From positions 1-64,000 of IMG/VR virus record IMGVR_UViG_3300028025_003604: DNA of 64,000 nt. One strand, written 5' to 3'. Position numbers and translations under genes: made by a program. The notes under the pieces are model-generated. The model was not told the DNA's origin, did not search any database, and worked only from the letters and a program-made list of their open reading frames with translations. This document shows, one piece after another, positions 18,999-26,478 of the stretch. Each line of letters starts with the position of its first letter. Position 1 is the first letter of the stretch. The DNA comes from a virus.

Positions 18999-20737
18999 TA
19001 GATAAGCTCCGCGCATTGGGAATAGAAGTTAGGACTGGTTCGCGGGGAGATGTAAAGACTACATGCCCTAAGTGCAGCCCAACTAGAAAAAAGAAAAACG
19101 ATCCGTGCCTATCTGTAAATGCAGACACTGGCGTATGGAATTGTCACAACTGCGGATGGCATGGTGTAGTAAAGACTCCGAAGAAGGAATATTCAAAACC
19201 ACAAAGTGAGCTCAGGAATGTATCCGAACCAGTTATTAAATGGTTTGCAGCTCGGGGAATATCCAATCAGACTTTACTACGATATAAGGTAACAGAGGGT
19301 TTGGAGTATATGCCTCAAGCTCAGGAACAACGAAACACAATTCAATTCAATTACTTCTATGAAAACGAACTGGTTAACATTAAGTTTAGGGATCGTGAGA
19401 AAAATTTTAAGCTGGTGTCTGGCGCTATGCTTTGTCCTTACGGCATCGATGTCGCTCGTGATAATAGTAGTGACGAATTGGTTATTGTTGAAGGCGAGAT
19501 TGATGTCCTCTCGTTTTTCGAAGCGGGGATCAAGAACGCAGTCAGTGTTCCAAACGGAGCCAGCAAAGGAAACCAAAAGCTCGAGTGGTTGGAGGATCTC
19601 TACGGAGTCTTTGAAGGAAGAAGAATTCTACTAGCCACAGATACAGATGAACCCGGTGTCGCTCTTAAGAATGAGCTGGCAAGAAGGTTCGGTAAACAGA
19701 ATTGTTTAGTTGTTTCATTCCCTCATGACTGCAAGGACGCCAACGATACCTTAGTTAAGTATGGTAAGGAGGCCCTGCTAGAATGCTACAGAGAAGCTAC
19801 TCCGTTTCCAGTAGAAGGAGTAGAGGACGCATCATCTAAAGCTACAGATCTATTAGCCCTATACGATCAGGGGTACCCAGAAGGATATGCGTTAGACTGG
19901 GACATGGATGCAGATTTCAAATGGTATCCATCGCAGGTAACACTTATCACTGGTATACCCGGATCTGGTAAGACCACATGGCTAAAGAATGTACTCGTAA
20001 GACTAGCTTCCCTACACAACTGGAAGAGCCTGATATACTCAGCCGAGGAGGCCAACACAGAGTTTGCTCTTGCTGATTTGATTTCCATCATGACAGACAA
20101 GTCCTTCTTCTATTCGCCAACATCTAAGCGAGTTACTAAAGAAGAGGTCCAGCAGCTCACCCCATTCCTTACCGATCACTTTAAGTACTACAAGCTGATG
20201 GATAACGACCTCACTATCGAGGGTGTGTTAGCTAAGGCTGAAGAGATGGTTAAGCGCCATGGTATTAATGCCTTGGTGATTGATAACATGAGTACGATCG
20301 AGCGAGGTATGTCTAAGAACTCTGACAATAGACACCATACTATCGGCGAGATGATGGGAGACATTGTAAAGTTTGCCAGAAACTATGGCGTACATGTGTT
20401 CATTGTAGCGCATCCTAAAAAGATGGCTAAGATAAATGGTAAACACGAGCTGCCAACTGGTTACGATGTAGGGGATTCTTCTCACTACTACAACAAACCT
20501 GACAATGGATTAACCGTTCATCGAAACAGAGAAACTGGAATCACCGAGGTTCACAAGTGGAAGGTGAGGTTCAGGTACACAGGGCAGGAAGGTATCGACT
20601 ACTTCAAGTTCAATATCCACACCAGCAAATTTACATCAACCCAAAACGTAAACGATGGCAGCGACAAAAAGAAGTTCAAAGGACAGCCGCTCTCTCAAGG
20701 AGACGTTGGACGATTTATCCAAGCAGGTTCTGTTTAA
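18995..20737 (+). CDS. Bifunctional primase-helicase (580 aa)
   Basis: T7 gp4-like replisome enzyme. An N-terminal zinc ribbon (C24, C27, C50, C53) is followed by a TOPRIM primase domain with IVEGEID (E166) and LATDTDEPG (D216, D218), then a RecA/DnaB-type helicase with Walker A GIPGSGKTT at 320-328, an SAEE motif, Walker B-like ALVIDNMS near 425, and a VAHPKK sensor. It primes and unwinds DNA at the phage fork. The length and domain order are normal. Coupled to the preceding coiled-coil gene by ATGA. Confidence 0.93.
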   Translation: MIDKLRALGIEVRTGSRGDVKTTCPKCSPTRKKKNDPCLSVNADTGVWNCHNCGWHGVVKTPKKEYSKPQSELRNVSEPVIKWFAARGISNQTLLRYKVTEGLEYMPQAQEQRNTIQFNYFYENELVNIKFRDREKNFKLVSGAMLCPYGIDVARDNSSDELVIVEGEIDVLSFFEAGIKNAVSVPNGASKGNQKLEWLEDLYGVFEGRRILLATDTDEPGVALKNELARRFGKQNCLVVSFPHDCKDANDTLVKYGKEALLECYREATPFPVEGVEDASSKATDLLALYDQGYPEGYALDWDMDADFKWYPSQVTLITGIPGSGKTTWLKNVLVRLASLHNWKSLIYSAEEANTEFALADLISIMTDKSFFYSPTSKRVTKEEVQQLTPFLTDHFKYYKLMDNDLTIEGVLAKAEEMVKRHGINALVIDNMSTIERGMSKNSDNRHHTIGEMMGDIVKFARNYGVHVFIVAHPKKMAKINGKHELPTGYDVGDSSHYYNKPDNGLTVHRNRETGITEVHKWKVRFRYTGQEGIDYFKFNIHTSKFTSTQNVNDGSDKKKFKGQPLSQGDVGRFIQAGSV

Positions 20738-21050
20738 GCCTTACTACAAACCGCTTAATAGCGGTGGGCAGATACGGGACTACATGCTTGAAGAGAAAGG
20801 CGACGACTTGTTAAGACTTGCTACCGAAGATGAGATTGTTCCTTCAGTAGATAAGTTCTACATGCAAGATCCAATGAGATCTAACACGTTCTACCGCACT
20901 TCGTTTGATCCTTCGGTTGAGTGGGATTCTATAATGGAATTTATCAATGCAAAAAAACTCTATGTCAGAAATCAGAAACCAAATAACAACAGCACTGGCA
21001 AATCATCCGCTAATAGGGATACGGGGCCTGTGCAATCTAGTCTCTTTTGA
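20655..21050 (+). CDS. Hypothetical protein overlapping primase 3' end (131 aa)
   Basis: Starts at ATG 20655 inside the last 83 nt of the primase gene in another frame. The sequence looks real: a basic Ser/Lys start, TLDDLSKQVLFKPYYKPLNS, SGGQIRDYMLEEKGDDLLRL and a Gln/Ser-Leu-Phe C-terminus. The QSSLF end resembles a clamp-binding peptide (QxxLF), though the phage clamp is not seen. Function unknown. Confidence 0.55.
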   Translation: MAATKRSSKDSRSLKETLDDLSKQVLFKPYYKPLNSGGQIRDYMLEEKGDDLLRLATEDEIVPSVDKFYMQDPMRSNTFYRTSFDPSVEWDSIMEFINAKKLYVRNQKPNNNSTGKSSANRDTGPVQSSLF

Positions 21051-21168
21051 GAAGGGTCCTATAATCAAAGAGATTATCCTTATGAAAAAGGAAGGCCTTA
21101 TAGAAATGAAAGGTCGCTATTACAAACTCCGCCCCATGTACAAACAACTTGAGTTGTATAAAAATTAA
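20962..21168 (+). CDS. Winged-helix-like small protein (68 aa)
   Basis: I choose ATG 20962 in CTCTATG context. MSEIRNQITTALANHPLIGI is followed by RGLCNLVSFEKGPIIKEIIL and KKEGLIEMKGRYYKL, which reads as helix, helix-turn-helix, wing. It overlaps the previous gene by 89 nt. It may be a regulator of the early operon. Confidence 0.5.
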   Translation: MSEIRNQITTALANHPLIGIRGLCNLVSFEKGPIIKEIILMKKEGLIEMKGRYYKLRPMYKQLELYKN

Positions 21169-21173
21169 CCCCA

Positions 21174-21866
21174 ATGAAAATACTACACATCAGCGACACG
21201 CACGGATTTCACAACCAGTTCCCTGAAGATCGATGGGAAGGTGTGGATGTAATAGTCCACAGCGGCGATTGTTCTAACTACTTTAACGTAATCCGGAACG
21301 AGCTTGAGGTTTTCAACTTTATGAATTGGTATGAACGTATACCTGTCAAGCACAAGATATACGTAGCAGGCAATCACGACACGTCTATTGAACGTAAGCG
21401 TGTAAAGAAGAAAGACTTCGAGGATCGTGGATTAATCTATCTGGAAAACGAAGAGGTAGTTATTGATGGCGTTAAGTTCTACGGATCTCCCATCACCCCA
21501 ACCTTTGGCCAGTGGGCATTCATGAAAGCCAGAGATAAGACTCACGAAGTATGGAAGGCTATTCCTGACGATACAAATGTATTGATCGTGCATGGTCCTC
21601 CCAAAGGCATACGTGATCTGTCATTCAACAGACAAGGACAGCTTGAGTTTTGTGGGTGCAGGTCTTTATCTAAAAGGTGTTACGAATTAAAGGAGTCTCT
21701 TAGACTTGTTTGCTTCGGTCATATCCATGACATGGAAGATGTAAGTAATCAGGGAGTATCCACCTTCTCTAAAACACGTACGATCTTTTCTAATGCTACA
21801 TGTGTAGACGATGGCAGGTTTGATCGTGGCCTTACGTCTTATGGAAACATATTCTATTTATTCTAA
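21174..21866 (+). CDS. Calcineurin-like metallophosphoesterase (230 aa)
   Basis: All five metal-binding motifs are present: D-x-H in ISDTHGFH (residues 6-13), GD in HSGDCSN, GNHD in AGNHDTS, H in VHGPPKG and GHxH in FGHIHDME. These enzymes hydrolyse phosphodiesters or monoesters with two metal ions; the substrate cannot be told from sequence. In a replication operon, nucleotide or DNA-end processing is likely. One possible link, speculative: trimming of cyclic phosphate ends made by the ribozymes. Confidence 0.85.
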   Translation: MKILHISDTHGFHNQFPEDRWEGVDVIVHSGDCSNYFNVIRNELEVFNFMNWYERIPVKHKIYVAGNHDTSIERKRVKKKDFEDRGLIYLENEEVVIDGVKFYGSPITPTFGQWAFMKARDKTHEVWKAIPDDTNVLIVHGPPKGIRDLSFNRQGQLEFCGCRSLSKRCYELKESLRLVCFGHIHDMEDVSNQGVSTFSKTRTIFSNATCVDDGRFDRGLTSYGNIFYLF

Positions 21867-21877
21867 TCCAATACCCT

Positions 21878-22216
21878 ATGCCTAAGATTAACGCCAGAAA
21901 AAAGGGCCATGCATTTGAGCTACAGATACGAGACATCTTTAAAGAACTCGGTTGGGATAAAGCAGTAAGCTCCCGATCTGAGAGTAAGAACAAAGATGAT
22001 CAAGGTATCGATCTATGTTTTACTGATCCATTCTCTGTGCAGTGCAAGGCTGTGGAAAACCTTGGATCTATTCACAAGGTGTTAGCAAGTATGCCTCAAG
22101 ATTCAAATTATAATTTAGTTTTCCATAAACGCAATCGTCAAGGTACAATCGTGGCCATGACGCTGGAAGACTTCAGAGAGATTGTTGCAATGTTAAAGTC
22201 AAATAAGATCCTATGA
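21878..22216 (+). CDS. Hjc-like PD-(D/E)xK nuclease (112 aa)
   Basis: A small nuclease: KKGHAFELQIRDIFKELGW with the first acidic residue at about E14, then GIDLCFTDPFSVQCKAVENL with D and the Q-x-K pair. This fits Hjc/VRR-type Holliday-junction or branch nucleases. In this recombination operon a resolvase role is likely. It is coupled to the next small gene by ATGA. Confidence 0.65.
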   Translation: MPKINARKKGHAFELQIRDIFKELGWDKAVSSRSESKNKDDQGIDLCFTDPFSVQCKAVENLGSIHKVLASMPQDSNYNLVFHKRNRQGTIVAMTLEDFREIVAMLKSNKIL

Positions 22217-22359
22217 AAATAAAACTCCACAGCGAAGTCGAACCGGAATATATTCTGGGTGCTGCAATCTCCTACTCGCCAATCGATAAAAGTATAACGC
22301 TGGCGATAGGAATATTTAAATACACATTTTCTATAACAATAAAAATAAACTCCAAATGA
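22213..22359 (+). CDS. Small hypothetical protein (48 aa)
   Basis: ATGA overlaps at both ends place it in a coupled chain. MKIKLHSEVEPEYILGAAIS is followed by strands IDKSITLAIGIFKYTFSITI. Probably a small beta-rich protein; no family is recognised. Confidence 0.45.
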   Translation: MKIKLHSEVEPEYILGAAISYSPIDKSITLAIGIFKYTFSITIKINSK

Positions 22360-22592
22360 GTAACGAGAAAGTCTATGTAGGTCGTGTTGAGACCAAGGAA
22401 AACAAATTCGGTGACATCGAAACGCGCATCGGTTTGACAAGTGAAAACTTGCAAGTTCTTAACGATCACCTTAGTGAAAAAGGATGGGTTAACCTTATCC
22501 TTAAAACAACCAAAGAAGGCAAGCCTTACTTACAGGTTGATACTTGGAAGCCTGCAGGCGCAACTGTAGCCCAAGAAGATTTACCATTCTAA
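22356..22592 (+). CDS. Hypothetical protein with DLPF tail (78 aa)
   Basis: MSNEKVYVGRVETKENKFGD and TRIGLTSENLQVL are beta-hairpin-rich; the C-terminus reads AQEDLPF, similar to the acidic D-D-x-P-F tip with which SSB recruits partners. It could be the SSB-type protein of this phage or an SSB mimic. A strong terminator follows. Confidence 0.5.
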   Translation: MSNEKVYVGRVETKENKFGDIETRIGLTSENLQVLNDHLSEKGWVNLILKTTKEGKPYLQVDTWKPAGATVAQEDLPF

Positions 22593-22598
22593 TTAACA

Positions 22599-22622
22599 GG
22601 GGGACTAACCATCCCCCTTTTT
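22599..22622 (+). terminator. Intrinsic terminator
   Basis: GGGGGA 22599-22604, loop CTAACCA, TCCCCC 22612-22617, then TTTTT. It follows the 78-aa gene and may attenuate downstream genes. Confidence 0.85.
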
Positions 22623-22633
22623 AATCCCACCCT

Positions 22634-22942
22634 ATGAAACAAGTACACTTAAATTTTGGAGAAGGCTTTTCTCATGACTTTAATATTGAGTTTGAAGAAC
22701 ACAAGAACGGAACATTCACTAGGCTAGTACGAACCACAAGCACACAGTGGACCAAAGAAGCTAGAGGCAAGCAGAGTGTTGGGATTGCAGACGATGGCAG
22801 CGGCTTGCATGTTGTACTCGAACGGGGCAAAGACTTTATCCTCGACTATGATGAGGCAGAAGAGTTATTTATTCTTCTTACGCAACAGAAGTTTACCCCA
22901 TTTGAAATTAAAGAAACTAAAACAACACTAGCATGGCCTTGA
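22634..22942 (+). CDS. Hypothetical protein (102 aa)
   Basis: CACCCTATG start context. Beta-rich: VHLNFGEGFSHDFNIEFEEH, then GSGLHVVLERGKDFIL and a YDEAEELFILLTQQKF helix. No family is recognised. It overlaps the next gene by 10 nt. Confidence 0.55.
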   Translation: MKQVHLNFGEGFSHDFNIEFEEHKNGTFTRLVRTTSTQWTKEARGKQSVGIADDGSGLHVVLERGKDFILDYDEAEELFILLTQQKFTPFEIKETKTTLAWP

Positions 22943-23295
22943 TCTCAATAGACTATGACGATACAATCGTCTACGCCGACTACCCAAACATCGGCACAAT
23001 CAAACCCCACGCAAGAGAAGTCATAAACAATCTCTATAACGAAGGCCACTTTATAATCATCTGGACCTGCCGGTCTGGTGAGCACGAGAAGATGGCAGCT
23101 GAATACCTCAGATCTATTGGCGTGAAGTTCCATCACATCAACGAGAATCATCCTGAGAATATCGTCCAGTACGACAGCGACTCCCGTAAAATATTTGCTG
23201 ACATCTATATCGATGACAAGCAGCTCGGGGGCTTACCTGAAAGCTGGATAGATATAGACACCCAATTAAGAGAACAATTAAAAAAGATAAAATGA
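22933..23295 (+). CDS. HAD-superfamily phosphatase-like protein (120 aa)
   Basis: ISIDYDDTIVYADYP carries the HAD nucleophile motif DxD (D7, D9). IIWTCRSGEHEK contains motif II (T/S), and the C-terminal DIYIDDKQLGGLP gives the acidic motif IV. It is a short, cap-less HAD like the phage BT4734/PnkP-type small phosphatases. The substrate may be a nucleotide or a nucleic-acid 3' phosphate. A CAGCTCGGGGG motif lies in the gene at 23221-23231. Confidence 0.75.
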   Translation: MALISIDYDDTIVYADYPNIGTIKPHAREVINNLYNEGHFIIIWTCRSGEHEKMAAEYLRSIGVKFHHINENHPENIVQYDSDSRKIFADIYIDDKQLGGLPESWIDIDTQLREQLKKIK

Positions 23296-23921
23296 TTATA
23301 GGACTATCAGGCTATGCAAAATCTGGGAAGGATACGGTAGCTGAAATAATCAGAGAGATCCAGCCCGATAAATGGCAGATTAAAAAGTTCTCTGGGAAGT
23401 TAAAGACGATCGCATCGATCATGTTAGGTATACCAGAATACCTGTTTGAGAATCAGGATTTCAAATCTGAAATACTTGGCGAGGAATGGTGGAAGAACTA
23501 TGGTGACTTCTATCACCAGACAACTGTTAGGGATTTCCTGCAGCTGTTAGGCACTGACGCTATCCGTAATGGATTGCATAGTAACGCATGGGTTAACGCA
23601 CTTATGGCGGATTATAAGCCAACAAATGAACCTAAAATGGTGCTAGATAATGGCGTTAAGGTATATGACATAGATAGCCCAGACTTTAAGATGCCTAACT
23701 GGATTATCACTGACTGCCGATTTCCTAACGAAGCTGAGGCAATCAAGGACCGTGGTGGCATCATCATCAGGATAGATCGTCCGGGCGTAGAGCCAGTCAA
23801 TGCACACCCATCAGAGATAGCTCTTGATAACTGGGACTTTGATTATAAGATCGCCAACGTATCAGATCTCCCTGCTTTAAAACAAACAGTTGAAGTACTC
23901 TTAAATAAAATCCCATGCTAG
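23292..23921 (+). CDS. Deoxynucleoside monophosphate kinase (209 aa)
   Basis: Walker A near the start: GLSGYAKSGKDTVAE (residues 4-18), the form used by phage T4-type dNMP kinases and adenylate-kinase-like enzymes. RDFLQLLGTDAIRNGLHSNAWV and IITDCRFPNEAEAI are the typical LID and nucleotide-recognition segments of this family. It phosphorylates dNMPs for phage DNA synthesis. Coupled to the HAD gene by ATGA. Confidence 0.8.
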   Translation: MIIGLSGYAKSGKDTVAEIIREIQPDKWQIKKFSGKLKTIASIMLGIPEYLFENQDFKSEILGEEWWKNYGDFYHQTTVRDFLQLLGTDAIRNGLHSNAWVNALMADYKPTNEPKMVLDNGVKVYDIDSPDFKMPNWIITDCRFPNEAEAIKDRGGIIIRIDRPGVEPVNAHPSEIALDNWDFDYKIANVSDLPALKQTVEVLLNKIPC

Positions 23922-24253
23922 CAACAGAATCATTTAATGATAAACAAGTAGTAGGACCCAGCAATACAGTCCATGTGTTTGATGTCAATCGTCTTTATGA
24001 ATTAGAGATTGTTGATTCCAAAGCTTATACAGAATGCGCTCCAGAGACAATCGTTGGTAGGTATCATATAGCTGGTCTGCACATGTTAAAGATCCTAAAT
24101 AATAAATTTATCGGAGCTGAAGATGTAAAGCCTCAACTAAAGGAAGTATACGTAGCTCTCTCCCGAGCTGTCGAAGAAGGGGACTCATTAAAGATCGGTA
24201 TCGTCCTCGGTCAAACACTAACTAAACTTGAACAAATTATCAATGGCAATTAA
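23915..24253 (+). CDS. Hypothetical protein (112 aa)
   Basis: Overlaps the kinase gene by 7 nt. Two segments: an N-terminal strand-rich part (TVHVFDVNRLYELEIVDSKA) and a C-terminal helical part (LKEVYVALSRAVEEGDSLKI). No family is recognised. A CTCCCGAGCTG variant of the dispersed motif lies at about 24161. Confidence 0.5.
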   Translation: MLATESFNDKQVVGPSNTVHVFDVNRLYELEIVDSKAYTECAPETIVGRYHIAGLHMLKILNNKFIGAEDVKPQLKEVYVALSRAVEEGDSLKIGIVLGQTLTKLEQIINGN

Positions 24254-24569
24254 ACTAACGGAAACCCAAACAGAATTACTTAACCTGCTATACGCTAACA
24301 TCGTTAACGCTAACGACTACTGCGAAGCTTTGTTAGGCGATGATGAATTATTCAAGGGTGTGAAGGAGGAGTGCATAAGACCGTTACATGTAAAGGTGAA
24401 ATGGGTTAAGCAGTCTTTGGCCCTTAAGGTACCAAGACATAAGACTCACGAAAGAGAGATAGCTTTTAAAGATACTCTTGTGTATGATGAGGTCGCCAGA
24501 TTGATGAGCTATATGACACCAGAGAAAAGGCAACAGGTTGAAGACTTTGCTAAGTCTATATTGACATAA
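24243..24569 (+). CDS. Hypothetical helical protein (108 aa)
   Basis: I place the start at ATG 24243 (MAIKLTETQTELLNLLYANI). The product is entirely helical with basic faces, ending TPEKRQQVEDFAKSIL. It is the last gene of the early rightward operon, before the terminator. Confidence 0.55.
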   Translation: MAIKLTETQTELLNLLYANIVNANDYCEALLGDDELFKGVKEECIRPLHVKVKWVKQSLALKVPRHKTHEREIAFKDTLVYDEVARLMSYMTPEKRQQVEDFAKSILT

Positions 24570-24636
24570 TGTCCTAAAGAGATCGTCGGCATAGTTGTTG
24601 ATTAATTTATACAACCAAACGATGAACCAAGAGAGA

Positions 24637-24659
24637 GCCCCCAGTTCGGGGGCTTTTTC
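24637..24659 (+). terminator. Intrinsic terminator ending the early operon
   Basis: GCCCCC 24637-24642, loop AGTTC, GGGGGC 24648-24653, then TTTTTCT. Read on the minus strand the same hairpin begins GCCCCCGAACTG, the dispersed motif. Confidence 0.9.
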
Positions 24660-25003
24660 TATTTAATCCTCCAGACTCTAATCAATTCGTTACTGGTCCT
24701 TCTCACCGTAAACTTTGCAGCATTATTTCTGCTTCTTACATATGATGCACAGGCAGAGCTTAGGTTAGATACTTTCTTTTTAATTTCCTTTGTGTTCACC
24801 TTGATCTCGAAAGATTCACCAACTTCCATTTCCGCAAATGGGTATCTTAGGTGTGGCCCTAGGGATCTATACGTACCAGAGATCGGTATGTTTCTTTGAA
24901 TTCTAAATACCTCCCCAGTCTCAGTAGTTACGGCGCGGTGATGTGGTACTTCCTTTACGACAGGCATTCTTACAGTTTTAGATTTCTTAGCGGTCATATT
25001 CAT
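24659..25003 (-). CDS. Conserved phage hypothetical protein (114 aa)
   Basis: The core YPFAEMEVGESFEIKVNTK is followed by a Ser/Ala helix and AAKFTVRRTS, ending VWRIK. This pattern (YPFxxMxVGxSFxI... FxxRR...VWR) is widespread in phages, with no firm function. The gene is divergent from a winged-helix gene and its end meets the early-operon terminator. Confidence 0.65.
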   Translation of the reverse strand: MNMTAKKSKTVRMPVVKEVPHHRAVTTETGEVFRIQRNIPISGTYRSLGPHLRYPFAEMEVGESFEIKVNTKEIKKKVSNLSSACASYVRSRNNAAKFTVRRTSNELIRVWRIK

Positions 25004-25099
25004 ACGTTATGTTTCCCCAAAAATATCTGTAATAGATATATAAACTCCATTACAATTTAATTTTCGGTTACAAAAACGTAACCACAATTTGAAGCATTG

Positions 25100-25133
25100 T
25101 TGCGATTTCTTCTATTCTTAAAGCTACCTTTTG
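25100..25133 (+). promoter_or_regulatory. Candidate promoter for the winged-helix gene
   Basis: TTG 25100-25102 and TACCTTTTG 25125-25133 resemble the Bacteroidota boxes (22-bp spacer, one extra T). ATG 25138 follows directly. Confidence 0.4.
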
Positions 25134-25137
25134 CTTT

Positions 25138-25404
25138 ATGTATAGGAGATTGTTAAATCGTGTAATTGTAGGCAAGTGGAAGATCTACATAATATTGATA
25201 GTATCTAAGAAGCCGATGAGGTTTAATAAGATCAAACAGCTTTGTCATCCCATTAGCTCTAACACTCTTACCAGATGTCTTAGACAACTAGCAGAAGATG
25301 GCATTGTTACTAAAAAAGAAAACACCCACACAACGTATTTTGTTACGCCGGTAGGTGCAAAGATTTCTAAATTACTATCACAGATCAATGACCTGCTTCA
25401 GTAA
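25138..25404 (+). CDS. HxlR-like winged-helix regulator (88 aa)
   Basis: VGKWKIYIILIVSKKPMRFN is followed by KQLCHPISSNTLTRCLRQLA and EDGIVTKKENTHTTYFVTPV. This is the HxlR pattern: GKW helix, recognition helix SxxTLTxxLRxLxxDGIV, then the wing with Y-x-x-T-P. It is the only rightward gene in the late half, at the boundary between early and late regions, so it may control the switch to late expression. Confidence 0.75.
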   Translation: MYRRLLNRVIVGKWKIYIILIVSKKPMRFNKIKQLCHPISSNTLTRCLRQLAEDGIVTKKENTHTTYFVTPVGAKISKLLSQINDLLQ

Positions 25405-25409
25405 TTAAG

Positions 25410-25796
25410 CTATCTATACTTAGCAGTCTTCTTGGCGATCTTGTCAGGTTGTTTTACAAACTGTTTACCAGACTTATCACCCTTAGATTTAGCAGCGTTA
25501 GTGGCCCTCTTTTCTGCTGCACTTAAAGAGCTCCATGCCTTCTTAGGTAGGTATCTCTTCTTGCCTTCAGATGGTTTACCATCAGAGGTAGTCCATTCTT
25601 GTTTGGTCCACTTAGCTAAACTATTACTAGAGGACTTGGCTCCTTTATATTTTCCTCCCTTCTTTTTGTAAGCAGCTACAGCCAACTGTGCTTTACGGGC
25701 TGACCACTCTCCGGGGTCACCACCCTTACCACCGGCCTTTACGCTAGCTACTACAGACTTCCAAAGTCCGGGGTTAGATTTTACTGCTGTACTCAT
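25410..25796 (-). CDS. DUF5872-type basic protein (128 aa)
   Basis: Very basic and Gly/Lys/Ser-rich, with GGKGGDPGEWSARKAQLAV, then WTKQEWTTSDGKPSE, RYLPKKAW and AAEKRATNAAKSKGDK. This matches proteins described as DUF5872, found in phages and large viruses, with predicted DNA-binding character. It overlaps the endolysin gene by 4 nt. A role in packaged-DNA binding is a guess. Confidence 0.75.
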   Translation of the reverse strand: MSTAVKSNPGLWKSVVASVKAGGKGGDPGEWSARKAQLAVAAYKKKGGKYKGAKSSSNSLAKWTKQEWTTSDGKPSEGKKRYLPKKAWSSLSAAEKRATNAAKSKGDKSGKQFVKQPDKIAKKTAKYR

Positions 25797-26296
25797 ATCT
25801 TTACGAATCCGTTTTGATCAACTTTATTTTCGCTATGTAGTTTTCTTAATTGAACTATACTGTATCCAAATGTTTTTTGGAAGTGAGGTTGATCTACGAA
25901 TCTCCAATCACCACCCCATTCCCATCCGTATCTTTTAAACACGGCTACTGCTTCCATCCAATCTGATTTACCATCGCCATCGAAGTCGGTCTTCACGTCC
26001 CATGATGCTGCTTCAAATGTTCCGTTCTTGTCTTTGTCAACAAGCAAAACAATATCAATAGCTAGTCCGTAGTTGTGATACGACTGACCACCTTTAGCTT
26101 TGGTCACAATCTTTCCGGGCTTAGTTCTGCCCTGAGCAAATAGAGCGTCCTGCTCTGCAAAGGTTCTCAACGTAAACGAGAATCTGCATATCGCTCTTCC
26201 CTTTAACTCTTCACAAATTTCTTTGTAGATTTCTAGAGCTTCTTCCCTAAGCTTAGGGTGTAGTAAGGCGATTCTATCAAGCGTTATCTTGTCCAT
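25793..26296 (-). CDS. Endolysin, M15-family peptidase (167 aa)
   Basis: Cleaves peptidoglycan peptide stems at lysis. Zinc motif SYHNYGLAIDI (H74, D81) and the second zinc region WRFVDQPHFQ (H138) match L-Ala-D-Glu / D-Ala-D-Ala M15 peptidases. Between them lie two acidic loops, DKDKNG and DFDGDGKSD, of EF-hand type, so calcium may tune activity. There is no signal peptide, hence a holin is needed; the neighbour at 26277 fits. Confidence 0.88.
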   Translation of the reverse strand: MDKITLDRIALLHPKLREEALEIYKEICEELKGRAICRFSFTLRTFAEQDALFAQGRTKPGKIVTKAKGGQSYHNYGLAIDIVLLVDKDKNGTFEAASWDVKTDFDGDGKSDWMEAVAVFKRYGWEWGGDWRFVDQPHFQKTFGYSIVQLRKLHSENKVDQNGFVKI

Positions 26297-26477
26297 TCCT
26301 GAATAGCTTTAATACGTTAGTGATGATGGTGTCGGGACTGAACACGAGGCCCAGTCCGATACCGATTCCGATTGAAGCGTCTAGCCATGACTTATCAAAG
26401 AACACGCTAGCTCCTGCCGCTCCTATAATTATTAATCCGATAGTGGTTGTCTTCCAACCTTTGTAAACGTTTTTCAT
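26277..26477 (-). CDS. Holin candidate (66 aa)
   Basis: Two hydrophobic helices: TTTIGLIIIGAAGASVFF (about 10-27) and ASIGIGIGLGLVFSPDTIIT, with a charged N-terminus and polar C-terminus. Size, topology and a 20-nt overlap with the endolysin gene support a class II-type holin. Not proven. Confidence 0.7.
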   Translation of the reverse strand: MKNVYKGWKTTTIGLIIIGAAGASVFFDKSWLDASIGIGIGLGLVFSPDTIITNVLKLFRNGQDNA

Positions 26478-26478
26478 A

